64,000 nucleotides of DNA from Cyclobacteriaceae bacterium. GTDB taxonomy: Bacteria > Bacteroidota > Bacteroidia > Cytophagales > Cyclobacteriaceae. The stretch covers positions 1-64,000 of the forward strand of contig JAEUUA010000023.1 of assembly GCA_016787755.1 (NCBI GenBank). Reading direction: 5' to 3'. The notes beneath the pieces are model-generated. The model saw nothing but the letters and a program-made list of their open reading frames with translations, did not search any database and was not told the DNA's origin. Positions 1 through 8,330 of this stretch are shown here, piece after piece. Position 1 is the first letter of the stretch. Every line of letters starts with the position of its first letter. The position numbers and the translations under genes are program-made.

Positions 1-1
1 T

Positions 2-202
<201 letters not shown>

Positions 203-210
203 GGAGGGAG

Positions 211-242
211 GAGGGTCGGGGGTTCGAACCCCTCAGCTCCCA
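211..242 (+). pseudogene. tRNA 3' remnant (T-arm plus acceptor 3' strand)
   Basis: A T-arm is clear: stem 218-222 (GGGGG), loop TTCGAAC 223-229, stem 230-234 (CCCTC, one G:U), then a seven-base acceptor strand AGCTCCC 235-241 and discriminator A at 242. No D-arm, anticodon arm or 5' acceptor strand precedes it, because the upstream sequence is nuclease coding sequence. It is therefore not a functional tRNA. It is either a duplicated integration-site remnant or the 3' half of a split gene. The amino-acid identity cannot be read without the anticodon. Confidence 0.8.
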
Positions 243-245
243 CAG

Positions 246-274
246 AAAGCCTCGAAGAAATTCGGGGCTTTTTT
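246..274 (+). terminator. Rho-independent terminator after GIY-YIG/tRNA remnant
   Basis: Ten-base stem AAGCCTCGAA (247-256) pairs with TTCGGGGCTT (261-270) with one T:G pair around a GAAA tetraloop, followed by a run of T to 274. This is a textbook intrinsic terminator and would end transcription from the tRNA/nuclease unit. Confidence 0.9.
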
Positions 275-379
275 ATGACTTCCTCTCGAGAGTTAATCAT
301 CTCAAGATATTCAATAATAATCCTCCCATTCTTTGGTTTAATACTTGTAGTGTATTTTTGTGCTACCATTTTTTAAACT

Positions 380-2857
380 TTGAAGACCTTCCGAAAATTA
401 CTTCTCTACATCAGTATTGTCCTGGCTGTAATCATAAGCGGGTTGGCAATCTCTGTCTTCCTGTTTAAGGATCGAATTATCAAGCAGTTTGTAAATGAAG
501 CCAATAAGCGACTTAACACACCGGTCAAGATTGGAAAGATTGACATTTCCATGCTCTCTGATTTCCCAAACCTGGCCATTGTTTTCACGGATGTATACAT
601 TGAAGACAGTCATCCGGGCACCTATCCGTTGCTTACTGCCGATCGAATCGCTTTCAATTTAAATCCCATTGAAGTGTGGCGAGGCAATTATTCTATCCGT
701 GGGCTTTCTGTTACCGGAAGTGAAACGAATTTGAAAATCAATGCTGCAGGCAAAACCAATTTCAACATTATCAAGGAAGGAAGTGGTGGAAGTGGTGGTG
801 CTGTACGATTTGATTTAAAAAATGTAGCACTCACAAAAACTATTGTGAGCTATCTCGATCAACAGGCAAACCAACATCATGTGTTTAATAGTAATAAGCT
901 GAGTGCATCCATTAGCGTAACCGGTGATCTTTACCAGATTGAAGCTGATGGAAATGTGTTGGTGGAACAAATTGGTATAGGGAGTTCACTTTTTCTTGCC
1001 AATAAAAATTTTATGGTGCATGCTTTCATAGATTATGATGACGACAAAAAAAGTGTTTTAATCAAACCTTCTACATTAAAAGTTGGTCGCTCTCAATTTG
1101 CTGTGGATGGCAATTACGTCTACAAAGAAAAAAACCTGATTGATATTAAAGCGGAGGGAAAAAACACAGACATTCAAACACTACTTTCTCTACTCCCTGA
1201 AGAGGCGAGTAAGAAGTTGAAACAATACCGAAGCGATGGGGATGTGTTCTTCAATCTTTCACTCAAAGGAGAAATCAGCGATAAAAAGAGTCCGTTCATT
1301 TCGGTAGCTTTTGGTTGCACCGATGCCACCTTGTTTCACCCCGATTATCAATCCAGGATTTCGCACGCTAACCTGAATGGTTCCTTCGCTAGTCCTTCCC
1401 TAACGGACTTATCAAAAGCTCAGCTTTTTTTGAAAGACATGGAAGGTGAATTGAATGGAAAATTGTTTAGGGCAAATCTTTCCGTGCGAACTTTTGACGA
1501 TCCTTATATCGTTTTTGATTTTAAAGGTGATTTGGATGCTGCTTCTGTTTTCAGTTTCTACCCGATTGATGACCTGACTGAATTAGAGGGGCTGCTTACT
1601 GCTGATATTTCTTTTGAAGGACAAACTTCTTTACTCAAGAAAAAAGCAACGGCACAAAAAGTAACTACCAATGGCTCCATTGCACTCGCTCACATCAAAT
1701 TCGCTTACGGCAAACAAAAAATTCGCTTTCGCGATATCAATGGGTCATTGCAATTTAATAACAATGATCTGGCGCTTAGTAATGTGACAGGTTATTTTGA
1801 AAATAGTGATTTTCAACTCAATGGATTCTTTAAAAACATCATCACATTTTTAATTTTTGAAAACCAACCCATAGGCATTGAAACTGACTTGAGATCAACT
1901 TTTTTGGATCTGGATCAATTGTTTGCTATTGGCTTTAGTGATGAACAATCTGAGAATTATCAATTCAAAATCTCACCTAACCTGCAGCTTAACTTCAATT
2001 GCGATGTTAAGAGCATGCGATACAAGCGTTTTAAACCAAAAAATATTAAAGGTGATCTCCTGGTAAAAAATCAGGTGGCTGTTTCTCGCAACATTACTAT
2101 GAATACATTGGGCGGTCTATTAACCGTTAACGGAATTGTGGACGCAAAAAATCCCAAAGTGATCGATGTAATAAGTTCCATGAAACTAAATGGGCAGCAC
2201 CTGGATAGTATTTTCTATGTATTTGATAATTTCTTTCAAGACTTTATTCAGGACAAACATTTGAAAGGTCAGGCCTATGCTACTATAGAGTTAGAGATGG
2301 CGCTTAATGAAAAATTAAATCTAATTCCGCCTACCATGATTTCCGATATTAGTGTAACTGTAAAAAATGGGGAGCTCAATAATTTTGAGCCCATGAAAAA
2401 ACTGAACAAATATCTCGATGATGAAGGGTTAGGGAAGTTGCGGTTTGCCGATTTGAAAAACGAAATTCATGTTGAAAATAAAACCATCTACATCCCCCAG
2501 ATGGAAATTAAAAGCAATGTAACCACGATTCAATTAAGCGGAACTCACACCTTCGACCAGTATATTGATTATCGGGTGGTTGTACCGCTCCGCAATAAAA
2601 ATAAAATTGACCCGGATGAAGCCTTTGGCGCTGTAGAAGATGATGGAGTAGGAAAGGCTAAGTTGTTCTTAAAAATCACTGGTACAACAGATAAGTACAT
2701 CGTCAGTTATGATAAAGATGCTGTGAAGAAGAAAATTGCCAGCGATCTAAAAAAGGAAGTTCAGGAATTGAAAGACGCCTTCAAGTTAAAAGGCATTAAA
2801 AAGAAAAAAGAATTGGAACTTACAGATGAAGAGTTTGATTGGGAAATCGATAATTAA
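380..2857 (+). CDS. AsmA-like family envelope protein
   Basis: 825 residues: one N-terminal membrane anchor (about residues 7-29) followed by a long, mostly beta periplasmic region. The N-terminal block (anchor, then KRLNTPVKIGKIDIS and TDVYIEDS) and the C-terminal pattern with YRVVVPLRNK fit the AsmA/DUF3971 superfamily seen in Bacteroidota. Relatives (AsmA, TamB, YhdP) are bridge-like proteins implicated in lipid transport and outer-membrane integrity; that role here is inference. A flexible GSGGSGG stretch sits near residue 135. The tail is highly charged (Lys/Glu). The start is TTG at 380 and overlaps a TTTG that resembles a -7 element, so it is less certain than the reading frame. The 3' end converges on mazG with a 5-bp gap. 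Confidence 0.8.
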   Translation: MKTFRKLLLYISIVLAVIISGLAISVFLFKDRIIKQFVNEANKRLNTPVKIGKIDISMLSDFPNLAIVFTDVYIEDSHPGTYPLLTADRIAFNLNPIEVWRGNYSIRGLSVTGSETNLKINAAGKTNFNIIKEGSGGSGGAVRFDLKNVALTKTIVSYLDQQANQHHVFNSNKLSASISVTGDLYQIEADGNVLVEQIGIGSSLFLANKNFMVHAFIDYDDDKKSVLIKPSTLKVGRSQFAVDGNYVYKEKNLIDIKAEGKNTDIQTLLSLLPEEASKKLKQYRSDGDVFFNLSLKGEISDKKSPFISVAFGCTDATLFHPDYQSRISHANLNGSFASPSLTDLSKAQLFLKDMEGELNGKLFRANLSVRTFDDPYIVFDFKGDLDAASVFSFYPIDDLTELEGLLTADISFEGQTSLLKKKATAQKVTTNGSIALAHIKFAYGKQKIRFRDINGSLQFNNNDLALSNVTGYFENSDFQLNGFFKNIITFLIFENQPIGIETDLRSTFLDLDQLFAIGFSDEQSENYQFKISPNLQLNFNCDVKSMRYKRFKPKNIKGDLLVKNQVAVSRNITMNTLGGLLTVNGIVDAKNPKVIDVISSMKLNGQHLDSIFYVFDNFFQDFIQDKHLKGQAYATIELEMALNEKLNLIPPTMISDISVTVKNGELNNFEPMKKLNKYLDDEGLGKLRFADLKNEIHVENKTIYIPQMEIKSNVTTIQLSGTHTFDQYIDYRVVVPLRNKNKIDPDEAFGAVEDDGVGKAKLFLKITGTTDKYIVSYDKDAVKKKIASDLKKEVQELKDAFKLKGIKKKKELELTDEEFDWEIDN

Positions 2858-2862
2858 AATTC

Positions 2863-3675
2863 TTAGAGCAATTTAGCCTTATTCCAATATTCGTCCATTT
2901 CAGCCAGTGACATGTCACCCATCACCTTACCATCTTTTGCCGATTCTTTTTCCAGGTATTGAAAGCGCTTAATGAATTTTTTGTTGGTACGCTCTAAAGC
3001 TTCTTCCGGATCAATGTTAATAAACCGTGCATAATTCACTAGGGAAAAAAGTAAGTCACCAAACTCGGCCATTGCTTTTTCATGGTTGATGGTTTTGTTT
3101 GACTCTGTATTGAATTCATTTTTAAACTCCTGCATCTCCTCTTCTACCTTCTCCCATACTTGTTCTTTTCGTTCCCAATCAAAACCAACCCCGCGTGCTT
3201 TATCCTGAATCCGAATTGCTTTCACCAAGGCCGGCAACGATTTAGGGACACCTTCAAGCACAGATTTATTCCCGGTCTTTAATTTTATTTTCTCCCAATT
3301 CTCTTTTACGGTTTTTTCATCATCGGCTATCACATCGCTGTAAACATGAGGATGTCTCACGATCAATTTATCACAAATGCTATTCAACACATCCGAAACA
3401 TCAAACACACCAGCCTCCGCAGCAATGCGCGCATAAAACACATTATGCAACATTAAATCACCCAGCTCTTTTTTTACTTCGGTGAGGTCTCCTTCTAAAA
3501 TCGCATCTGAAAGTTCATACGTCTCTTCTATCGTAAGATGTCGCAAGCTTTCCAAGGTTTGTTTTTTATCCCAAGGGCAGTTTTCGCGCAACTCATCCAT
3601 AATCGTCAACAGACGATCAAACGCCTTTAATTTGGCTTCGCGATTTAAATCAGGGGAAGAAAGTGGTTTTTTCAT
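2863..3675 (-). CDS. mazG: Nucleoside triphosphate pyrophosphohydrolase MazG
   Basis: 270 residues, the usual length for bacterial MazG. Two MazG domains are visible. The first has CPWDKKQT, then EETYELSDAI and KKELGDLMLH, the ExxE...ExxD metal-binding set. The second has EEEMQEF and EFGDLLFSLVN. MazG hydrolyses NTPs to NMP and pyrophosphate, cleaning the nucleotide pool and modulating stringent-response signals in E. coli. It starts at ATG 3675 under a -7-like element at 3683-3690 and is divergent from a small membrane protein gene. Confidence 0.93.
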   Translation of the reverse strand: MKKPLSSPDLNREAKLKAFDRLLTIMDELRENCPWDKKQTLESLRHLTIEETYELSDAILEGDLTEVKKELGDLMLHNVFYARIAAEAGVFDVSDVLNSICDKLIVRHPHVYSDVIADDEKTVKENWEKIKLKTGNKSVLEGVPKSLPALVKAIRIQDKARGVGFDWERKEQVWEKVEEEMQEFKNEFNTESNKTINHEKAMAEFGDLLFSLVNYARFINIDPEEALERTNKKFIKRFQYLEKESAKDGKVMGDMSLAEMDEYWNKAKLL

Positions 3676-3682
3676 GATTCTG

Positions 3683-3690
3683 TAAACTTA
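3683..3690 (-). promoter_or_regulatory. -7 element for mazG
   Basis: On the minus strand the sequence reads TAAGTTTA, seven of eight matches to the Bacteroidota -7 consensus TAnnTTTG. It ends only seven bases before the mazG ATG, implying a very short or absent 5' leader. Confidence 0.5.
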
Positions 3691-3709
3691 ACAATTGAAT
3701 GAGGTGTTG

Positions 3710-3717
3710 TATCTTTG
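3710..3717 (+). promoter_or_regulatory. -7 element for the small membrane protein gene
   Basis: TATCTTTG is a perfect TAnnTTTG match. Transcription would start around 3721, which affects the start choice of the gene that follows: TTG at 3718 would fall before the transcript start, ATG at 3745 after it. Confidence 0.55.
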
Positions 3718-3978
3718 TTGTTCAGGAAAAAACACAAAAATCGTATGCTGGTATTTTTTCTCGCGCTAGGTGTATTTGCTTTATTCTTCGGTTTAATGTC
3801 GGTGAGGTTGCTCTTCGTTAAAAATGGAGAGTTCAGAGGCACCTGTGCTACACAGAGTCCATTTTTAGCCAAAGAAGGAATTACCTGCGGATACTGCGGA
3901 AAGACCCTTGGCGAAGGTGACCCGTGTGGCGATCCTGAAAAAGAATCGGCAGCTATGCCGGCAATAAAGAAGGGCTAA
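3718..3978 (+). CDS. Small Cys-rich membrane protein, unknown function
   Basis: About 86 residues: a basic N-terminus (FRKKHKNR), one hydrophobic helix (about 12-32), then a short exported or cytoplasmic tail holding GTCATQ, TCGYCGKTLG and DPCGDP, four Cys residues including a CxxC. Similar short 'membrane or secreted proteins' occur in Cytophagales but I know of no assigned function. The CxxC could bind a metal or act in redox chemistry; this is inference. Start is either TTG 3718, which keeps the basic residues, or ATG 3745, which sits better downstream of the -7 element. It is followed 1 bp later by another short ORF, so the two are probably co-transcribed. Confidence 0.65.
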   Translation: MFRKKHKNRMLVFFLALGVFALFFGLMSVRLLFVKNGEFRGTCATQSPFLAKEGITCGYCGKTLGEGDPCGDPEKESAAMPAIKKG

Positions 3979-3979
3979 G

Positions 3980-4180
3980 ATGAGAAAAGCCATTTTGGTT
4001 AATATTGATGAAAAAATAATCTCTCAACGCGAGAATAATCAATTGCCTTCTCCTGAGGAAAGATTGACTTATCTAATTGAACTTATTGGTCTTTCTCAAA
4101 AATTTCAATCGTCAAGTAAAGGGCACTATCCTATGGATAATACCTTTATCCTATCCAGAAAAAAAGCTAATTATTTTTAG
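3980..4180 (+). CDS. Hypothetical protein
   Basis: 66 residues starting at ATG one base after the preceding stop, so probably the second gene of a two-gene unit. The sequence (MRKAILVNIDEKI, then LPSPEERLTYLIELIGLSQ) is soluble, has no signal or membrane segment, and I do not recognise a family with confidence. Its last 14 bp overlap, tail to tail, the end of hicB on the other strand. Confidence 0.5.
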   Translation: MRKAILVNIDEKIISQRENNQLPSPEERLTYLIELIGLSQKFQSSSKGHYPMDNTFILSRKKANYF

Positions 4181-4571
4181 ACACCAAACTTAGCTCAGAA
4201 AGTTCTCTTCCTATTTGATGTATTCCATTTAGAATTTTTTCAGTCTGAGCCATTGAAGGTTTTTTCCTTCCCTGAACATATTGGGATAACAAAGTTGGAT
4301 TCATTCCAATTCTTTCTGCAAGAAATTTAGCATTAATAACTCTATAATACTGGAAGAATTGCTGAAGATCAATTTCCAGGTTTACATTTTTATTTTCTAA
4401 CTCAACTCCATCATCTTCAAAATACAAATTCAATGCTTCAACTATGTTGTCAGATAATTCTGAAATGGTTTTCCCTGTGGTAAATACTGGATGATCAACA
4501 GCAAATGCCGAGAAGCCAGTGTCAGTCTTCTCAACAATTGCATTGATTTTCCTTTTTGTGAGTGTCTTCAC
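4167..4571 (-). CDS. hicB: HicB-type antitoxin/repressor with C-terminal HTH
   Basis: 134 residues. The N-terminal half (AIVEKTDTGFSAFAVDHPVFTTG, then ELSDNIVEALNLYFED) is a HicB antitoxin fold, a degraded RNase-H-like domain. The C-terminal half (FLAERIGMNPTLLSQYVQGRKKPS) is an XRE-type helix-turn-helix. In HicAB systems HicB blocks the HicA mRNA interferase and represses the operon. The GTG start overlaps the hicA stop codon by four bases (GTGA), a sign of translational coupling. The frame is intact even though hicA is broken, so it may persist as a free DNA-binding protein. Confidence 0.85.
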   Translation of the reverse strand: MKTLTKRKINAIVEKTDTGFSAFAVDHPVFTTGKTISELSDNIVEALNLYFEDDGVELENKNVNLEIDLQQFFQYYRVINAKFLAERIGMNPTLLSQYVQGRKKPSMAQTEKILNGIHQIGRELSELSLVSKNN

Positions 4572-4756
4572 TTCTTAATTCCTGCTTGCTTTAATAATTT
4601 TTTTTCAAGTCCCTTACCCATTCATTACTTCCGTGCATGGGAAAGATAATTACACCAGGTTTTTGTTTTGTGCCTCATCTTAACATGCGAGCCACTTTGT
4701 GATACCGAAAACCAACCATCTTGGGTCAGTATACGGTACAATTGATTTGATTTCAT
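4568..4756 (-). pseudogene. hicA: HicA-type mRNA interferase toxin, double frameshift
   Basis: Read from ATG 4756 on the minus strand, the frame gives MKSNQLYRILTQDGWFSVSQ, then SGSHVKMRHKTK, the HicA dsRBD-like start with the catalytic SGSH His. It then loses frame at a five-base homopolymer (plus-strand T run 4660-4664). The next frame continues PGVIIFPMHGSNEWVRDL, and a second shift at the eight-base T run near 4598-4606 returns to EKKLLKQAGIKK and a TGA at 4568. One inserted and one missing base leave exactly 63 codons, typical for HicA. As written, translation would stop after about 40 residues. Both lesions are in homopolymers, so sequencing error must be excluded. Confidence 0.8.
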
Positions 4757-4811
4757 CAATCATAAATATTTTTGGATTGCCATTATACGATGCGCGTCAA
4801 AGAATCAAATC

Positions 4812-4836
4812 CAAAGGTAAATAATTATTTACCTTT
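4812..4836 (-). promoter_or_regulatory. hicAB promoter with 24-bp perfect palindromic operator
   Basis: Bases 4813-4836 form a perfect palindrome, half-site AAAGGTAAATAA. On the minus strand, 4812-4819 reads TACCTTTG, a perfect -7 element for hicA (start 4756). An operator overlapping the promoter of a toxin-antitoxin operon is the expected HicB binding site. The plus strand of the same palindrome carries the near match TACCTTTT, so it could also affect glmM upstream sequence. Confidence 0.65.
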
Positions 4837-4857
4837 TTCAAAGAATGAGTTAAGGAT

Positions 4858-4865
4858 TAACTTTG
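4858..4865 (+). promoter_or_regulatory. -7 element for glmM
   Basis: TAACTTTG, a perfect TAnnTTTG match, 17 bases before the GTG start at 4883. A T-rich stretch about 18 bases upstream may serve as the -33 region. Confidence 0.55.
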
Positions 4866-4882
4866 CGATCAAATTCATTTAA

Positions 4883-6268
4883 GTGACTCTTATTAAATCT
4901 ATTTCAGGCATCCGTGGCACCATTGGAGGAACTCCCGGAGAAGCGCTTACTCCTGTTGATACTGTAAAATTTGCTGCTGCGTTCGGTACGTGGATCAAGT
5001 CCCGAAAGGGTAAAAAAGTAGTGATAGGCAGAGATGCGCGCCCTTCCGGGGAAATGGTGAGTCAGTTAGTTGCTGCTACGCTTCAAGGACTTGGGTTAGA
5101 TGTAATTGATTTGGGGCTATCTACAACGCCTACTGTTGAGATTGCGGTTACCGCAGAAAAAGCGGGCGGTGGCATCATACTAACAGCCAGTCATAATCCC
5201 GTGCAATGGAATGCGTTGAAATTATTAAATGAAAAAGGTGAATTCATTTCCGGAGCAGATGGTGCGGAAGTTTTAATAATTGCCGAAGCTGAACAATTTG
5301 ATTTTGCCCCGGTTGAAAAAATAGGTTCTTATACAGTAAATAATTCCTATATAGAAAAACACATCAAACAAATTTTGAAATACAAATTGGTTGATGTGAA
5401 AGCTATTCGAAAAGCTAAATTCAAAATAGCCGTTGATGCCGTTAATTCTACAGGCGGCATTGCTGTACCTCAACTTTTGAAAGCATTGGGAGTTAAAAAA
5501 GTTGTAGAATTATACTGCATACCCAATGGAAAATTTCCACACAACCCTGAACCTTTGCCCGAACATCTTACCGTGATCAGCAAAGCGGTAAAAAAAGAAA
5601 AATGCGATTTGGGAATTGTTGTTGACCCTGACGTGGATCGGCTTGCTCTAATTCAAGAAGATGGAAAACCTTTTGGGGAAGAATATACGCTAGTGGCTGT
5701 TGCCGATTATATCTTAAGCAAACGCAAAGGCAATACGGTTTCAAATCTTTCCAGCACCCGTGCGTTGCGTGATGTAACTGAAAAAGCAAAAGGTAAATAC
5801 AATGCTGCCGCTGTAGGGGAAGTTAACGTGGTGACCAAGATGAAGGAAACCAAGGCAGTTATTGGTGGCGAAGGCAATGGAGGCATCGTTGTTCCTGATT
5901 TTCATTATGGCCGAGATGCACTGATTGGCATAGCTTTGTTCTTGACTCATTTGGCAAAATCAAAACTCAAAGTTTCAGAATTACGCAAAAAATATCCGGC
6001 TTATTTTATCTCTAAAAATAAAATTGAGTTAACACCCAAAATCAATGCAGATGAGGTGTTAGAGAAAGTAAAAGTTCTTTATGTTTCCGAAAAGATCAAT
6101 ACCATCGATGGGGTGAAAATTGATTTTGAAACAGAAAAGGAATGGGTTCATTTGCGCAAGAGTAATACCGAACCCATCATTCGCATTTATGCTGAATCAC
6201 AAAATGAGGCAAAGGCCAATCAATTAGCGCAGCGAATCATTCAAGATATTAAAAAAATTATAGCGTAA
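4883..6268 (+). CDS. glmM: Phosphoglucosamine mutase / phosphohexomutase
   Basis: 461 residues with all four phosphohexomutase landmarks: phosphoserine loop TASHNP near residue 103, metal-binding DPDVDRLA near 250, sugar-binding GEGNGG near 330, and the C-terminal phosphate loop RKSNTEP. The family interconverts hexose 6- and 1-phosphates. The TASHNP/GEGNGG pattern and genome context suit GlmM, which makes glucosamine 1-phosphate for peptidoglycan and LPS, although phosphomannomutase activity cannot be excluded by eye. It starts at GTG 4883 and is followed 11 bp later by a cysteine desulfurase gene, so probably an operon. Confidence 0.87.
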   Translation: MTLIKSISGIRGTIGGTPGEALTPVDTVKFAAAFGTWIKSRKGKKVVIGRDARPSGEMVSQLVAATLQGLGLDVIDLGLSTTPTVEIAVTAEKAGGGIILTASHNPVQWNALKLLNEKGEFISGADGAEVLIIAEAEQFDFAPVEKIGSYTVNNSYIEKHIKQILKYKLVDVKAIRKAKFKIAVDAVNSTGGIAVPQLLKALGVKKVVELYCIPNGKFPHNPEPLPEHLTVISKAVKKEKCDLGIVVDPDVDRLALIQEDGKPFGEEYTLVAVADYILSKRKGNTVSNLSSTRALRDVTEKAKGKYNAAAVGEVNVVTKMKETKAVIGGEGNGGIVVPDFHYGRDALIGIALFLTHLAKSKLKVSELRKKYPAYFISKNKIELTPKINADEVLEKVKVLYVSEKINTIDGVKIDFETEKEWVHLRKSNTEPIIRIYAESQNEAKANQLAQRIIQDIKKIIA

Positions 6269-6279
6269 TTTTACCTATC

Positions 6280-7419
6280 ATGAAGATCTACCTCGACAAT
6301 GCCGCCACAACACCTCTTGACCCCGAAGTGTTTGAAGCTATGAAGCCATTCTTGTTAGAAGATTTCGGAAACCCCTCATCCACTCATTCGCACGGACGAA
6401 AAGTACGTGCTGCTATTGAATCGTCCCGAAAAAAAATTGCTGAACTTTTGAATTGCACCCCTGGCGAAATCATTTTCACCTCCGGAGGTACCGAAGCTGA
6501 TAATGCAATCATTCGTTGTGCTGTTGAAATGTATTCGATTAAACATGCTATCTCTACACCCATCGAACACCATGCAGTAACACATACCTTGGAAACGCTG
6601 GAAAAGCAGGGAGTTATTAAAGTCCATCATGTTAATTTAGACGAAAATGGCAATGTTGACTTAGCTCATGTAGAAGCATTGCTTGTTGAATTTCCAAATG
6701 CATTAGTATCACTCATGCATGCTAATAATGAGATTGGCAACCTGCTCGATTTAGAAGCTGTAGGAAATCTATGTGATAAATATAAAGCCTACTTTCATTC
6801 AGACACTGTTCAAACGGTGGGTCACTTCCGTCACGATATGAAGAGACTAAAGGTTCATGGCATGACTGCTGCAGCTCATAAGTTTCATGGACCTAAGGGA
6901 GTTGGCTTTATGTACATTAATAAGGATAAGAAGATTCATTCTTTCGTGCATGGTGGGGCGCAGGAGCGCAACATGCGGGGCGGCACCGAAAATGTTCCGG
7001 GTATTATTGGTCTCACCAAAGCCTTGGAAATTTGTTATCGCGAAATGGAGGAGCATGAGCAATACATCAAAAAAATAAAAACACTCATGATTCAGAAATT
7101 GACAGAAGCGGTTCCAGGTATATCTTTTAACGGTGATTCAGCAAGCCTGGAAAAAAGTTTATATACTGTGCTAAATGTAAGTTTACCAGAGTCGGAAGAA
7201 AACGAAATGCTGCTTTTTAACTTAGATATGCAGGGCATTTCTGCTTCCGGGGGAAGTGCCTGCTCCAGTGGAGCCTCTACTGGATCACATGTGTTGGGGG
7301 CTATTTACCCAAATTCAAAGCGGGGCGCCATTCGATTCTCTTTTAGCAAATACAACAAACCAGAAGAAATTGAGTTTGTTGCTACTAAAGTAGCCGAGTT
7401 ATATAAAGTTACTGCATAG
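6280..7419 (+). CDS. Cysteine desulfurase (NifS/IscS type)
   Basis: 379 residues, a class V PLP enzyme. The start MKIYLDNAATTPLDP, the EHHAV motif, the PLP lysine in AAHKFHGPKG (Lys201) and the catalytic cysteine in GGSACSSGAS (Cys328) are all present. The Ser/Gly-rich loop around the Cys resembles NifS/IscS rather than SufS. It moves sulfur from L-cysteine to Fe-S cluster assembly or tRNA thiolation. No scaffold gene (iscU, nifU) is beside it; the neighbour upstream is glmM, 11 bp away. Confidence 0.92.
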   Translation: MKIYLDNAATTPLDPEVFEAMKPFLLEDFGNPSSTHSHGRKVRAAIESSRKKIAELLNCTPGEIIFTSGGTEADNAIIRCAVEMYSIKHAISTPIEHHAVTHTLETLEKQGVIKVHHVNLDENGNVDLAHVEALLVEFPNALVSLMHANNEIGNLLDLEAVGNLCDKYKAYFHSDTVQTVGHFRHDMKRLKVHGMTAAAHKFHGPKGVGFMYINKDKKIHSFVHGGAQERNMRGGTENVPGIIGLTKALEICYREMEEHEQYIKKIKTLMIQKLTEAVPGISFNGDSASLEKSLYTVLNVSLPESEENEMLLFNLDMQGISASGGSACSSGASTGSHVLGAIYPNSKRGAIRFSFSKYNKPEEIEFVATKVAELYKVTA

Positions 7420-7466
7420 AAGTAGCCGGTTTGGAATTCGGTAGTATTACTCAAACACGTAAATGA

Positions 7467-8258
7467 ATGGCCAATTCTTTTTCTGTCTCTATCATCGGTT
7501 CGGGCAATCTCGCCTGGCATTTGGCTCCAGCGCTTGACAATGCAGGATTTGCAGTTAAAGAAGTTTATAGCCACAATCCACAACATGCTGAAAAGCTTAC
7601 TGAACGTCTCTATCAAGCGGAAGTAAAAGCCACGTTAGATTTTTCAACAAGCGATTCTCTTGTATTTATACTAGCCGTTAGTGACGATGCAATTAGGCAG
7701 GTGGCACAGGAAATCATTTTACCAGAGGATGCTATTCTTATACACACATCCGGAAGCCTACCCATTACAGAATTAGACTATGCCGCAACCACTCACTTGG
7801 GTGTATTATACCCCCTTCAAACTTTTAGTAAATCCAGCAAAGTAGATTTCAAAAAAATTCCCTTGTTTATCGAAACCCACACCGAAGAAGCAGAAAGAAT
7901 TGTTATGCAAATTGCGAAAGGCATTGGCAAGGAAGTGATTAAAATAGGATCCGAAGAGCGAAAAGCTTTGCACGTTGCTGCTGTTTTTGCTTCCAACTTC
8001 ACAAACCACATGCTTACTATTTCAAAAGAAATCATGAAGCAAAACAGTCTTGATTTCGATTTGTTAAAACCGCTGATCACGGAAACCATCAATAAGAGTT
8101 TTCATTTGGGTCCAGAAAATTCACAAACGGGCCCGGCAAAACGAGGTGATTTGGATATATTAGATGCTCATTTGGATTATTTACAAGAACAGGAGTCTAT
8201 CGCAGAAATCTATAAGGTTATCAGTCAACACATTGTTGATACTCATTATCAGGGATAA
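7467..8258 (+). CDS. DUF2520 Rossmann-fold oxidoreductase-like protein
   Basis: 263 residues. It starts with VSIIGSGNLAWHLAPALDNAG, a dinucleotide-binding GxGxxxW/G loop, followed by the Rossmann domain and an all-helical C-terminal DUF2520 domain (AVFASNFTNHML, GPAKRGDLDILDAHL). The architecture resembles 6-phosphogluconate or pyrroline-5-carboxylate reductase-like NAD(P) enzymes, but no substrate is established for this family. In Bacteroidota it is a conserved single gene. ATG 7467 is chosen over the out-of-frame ATG at 7463. Confidence 0.85.
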   Translation: MANSFSVSIIGSGNLAWHLAPALDNAGFAVKEVYSHNPQHAEKLTERLYQAEVKATLDFSTSDSLVFILAVSDDAIRQVAQEIILPEDAILIHTSGSLPITELDYAATTHLGVLYPLQTFSKSSKVDFKKIPLFIETHTEEAERIVMQIAKGIGKEVIKIGSEERKALHVAAVFASNFTNHMLTISKEIMKQNSLDFDLLKPLITETINKSFHLGPENSQTGPAKRGDLDILDAHLDYLQEQESIAEIYKVISQHIVDTHYQG

Positions 8259-8330
8259 TTTTATTTTTAACTAATTTAGTTTCAAAAATTTCGTGCCCTG
8301 AAAGTATTATTAATCTATAAAGTCAATGCT

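Noticed and set aside
211-242. A functional tRNA
   Set aside because: Only the T-arm and 3' acceptor strand exist; the D and anticodon arms are absent.
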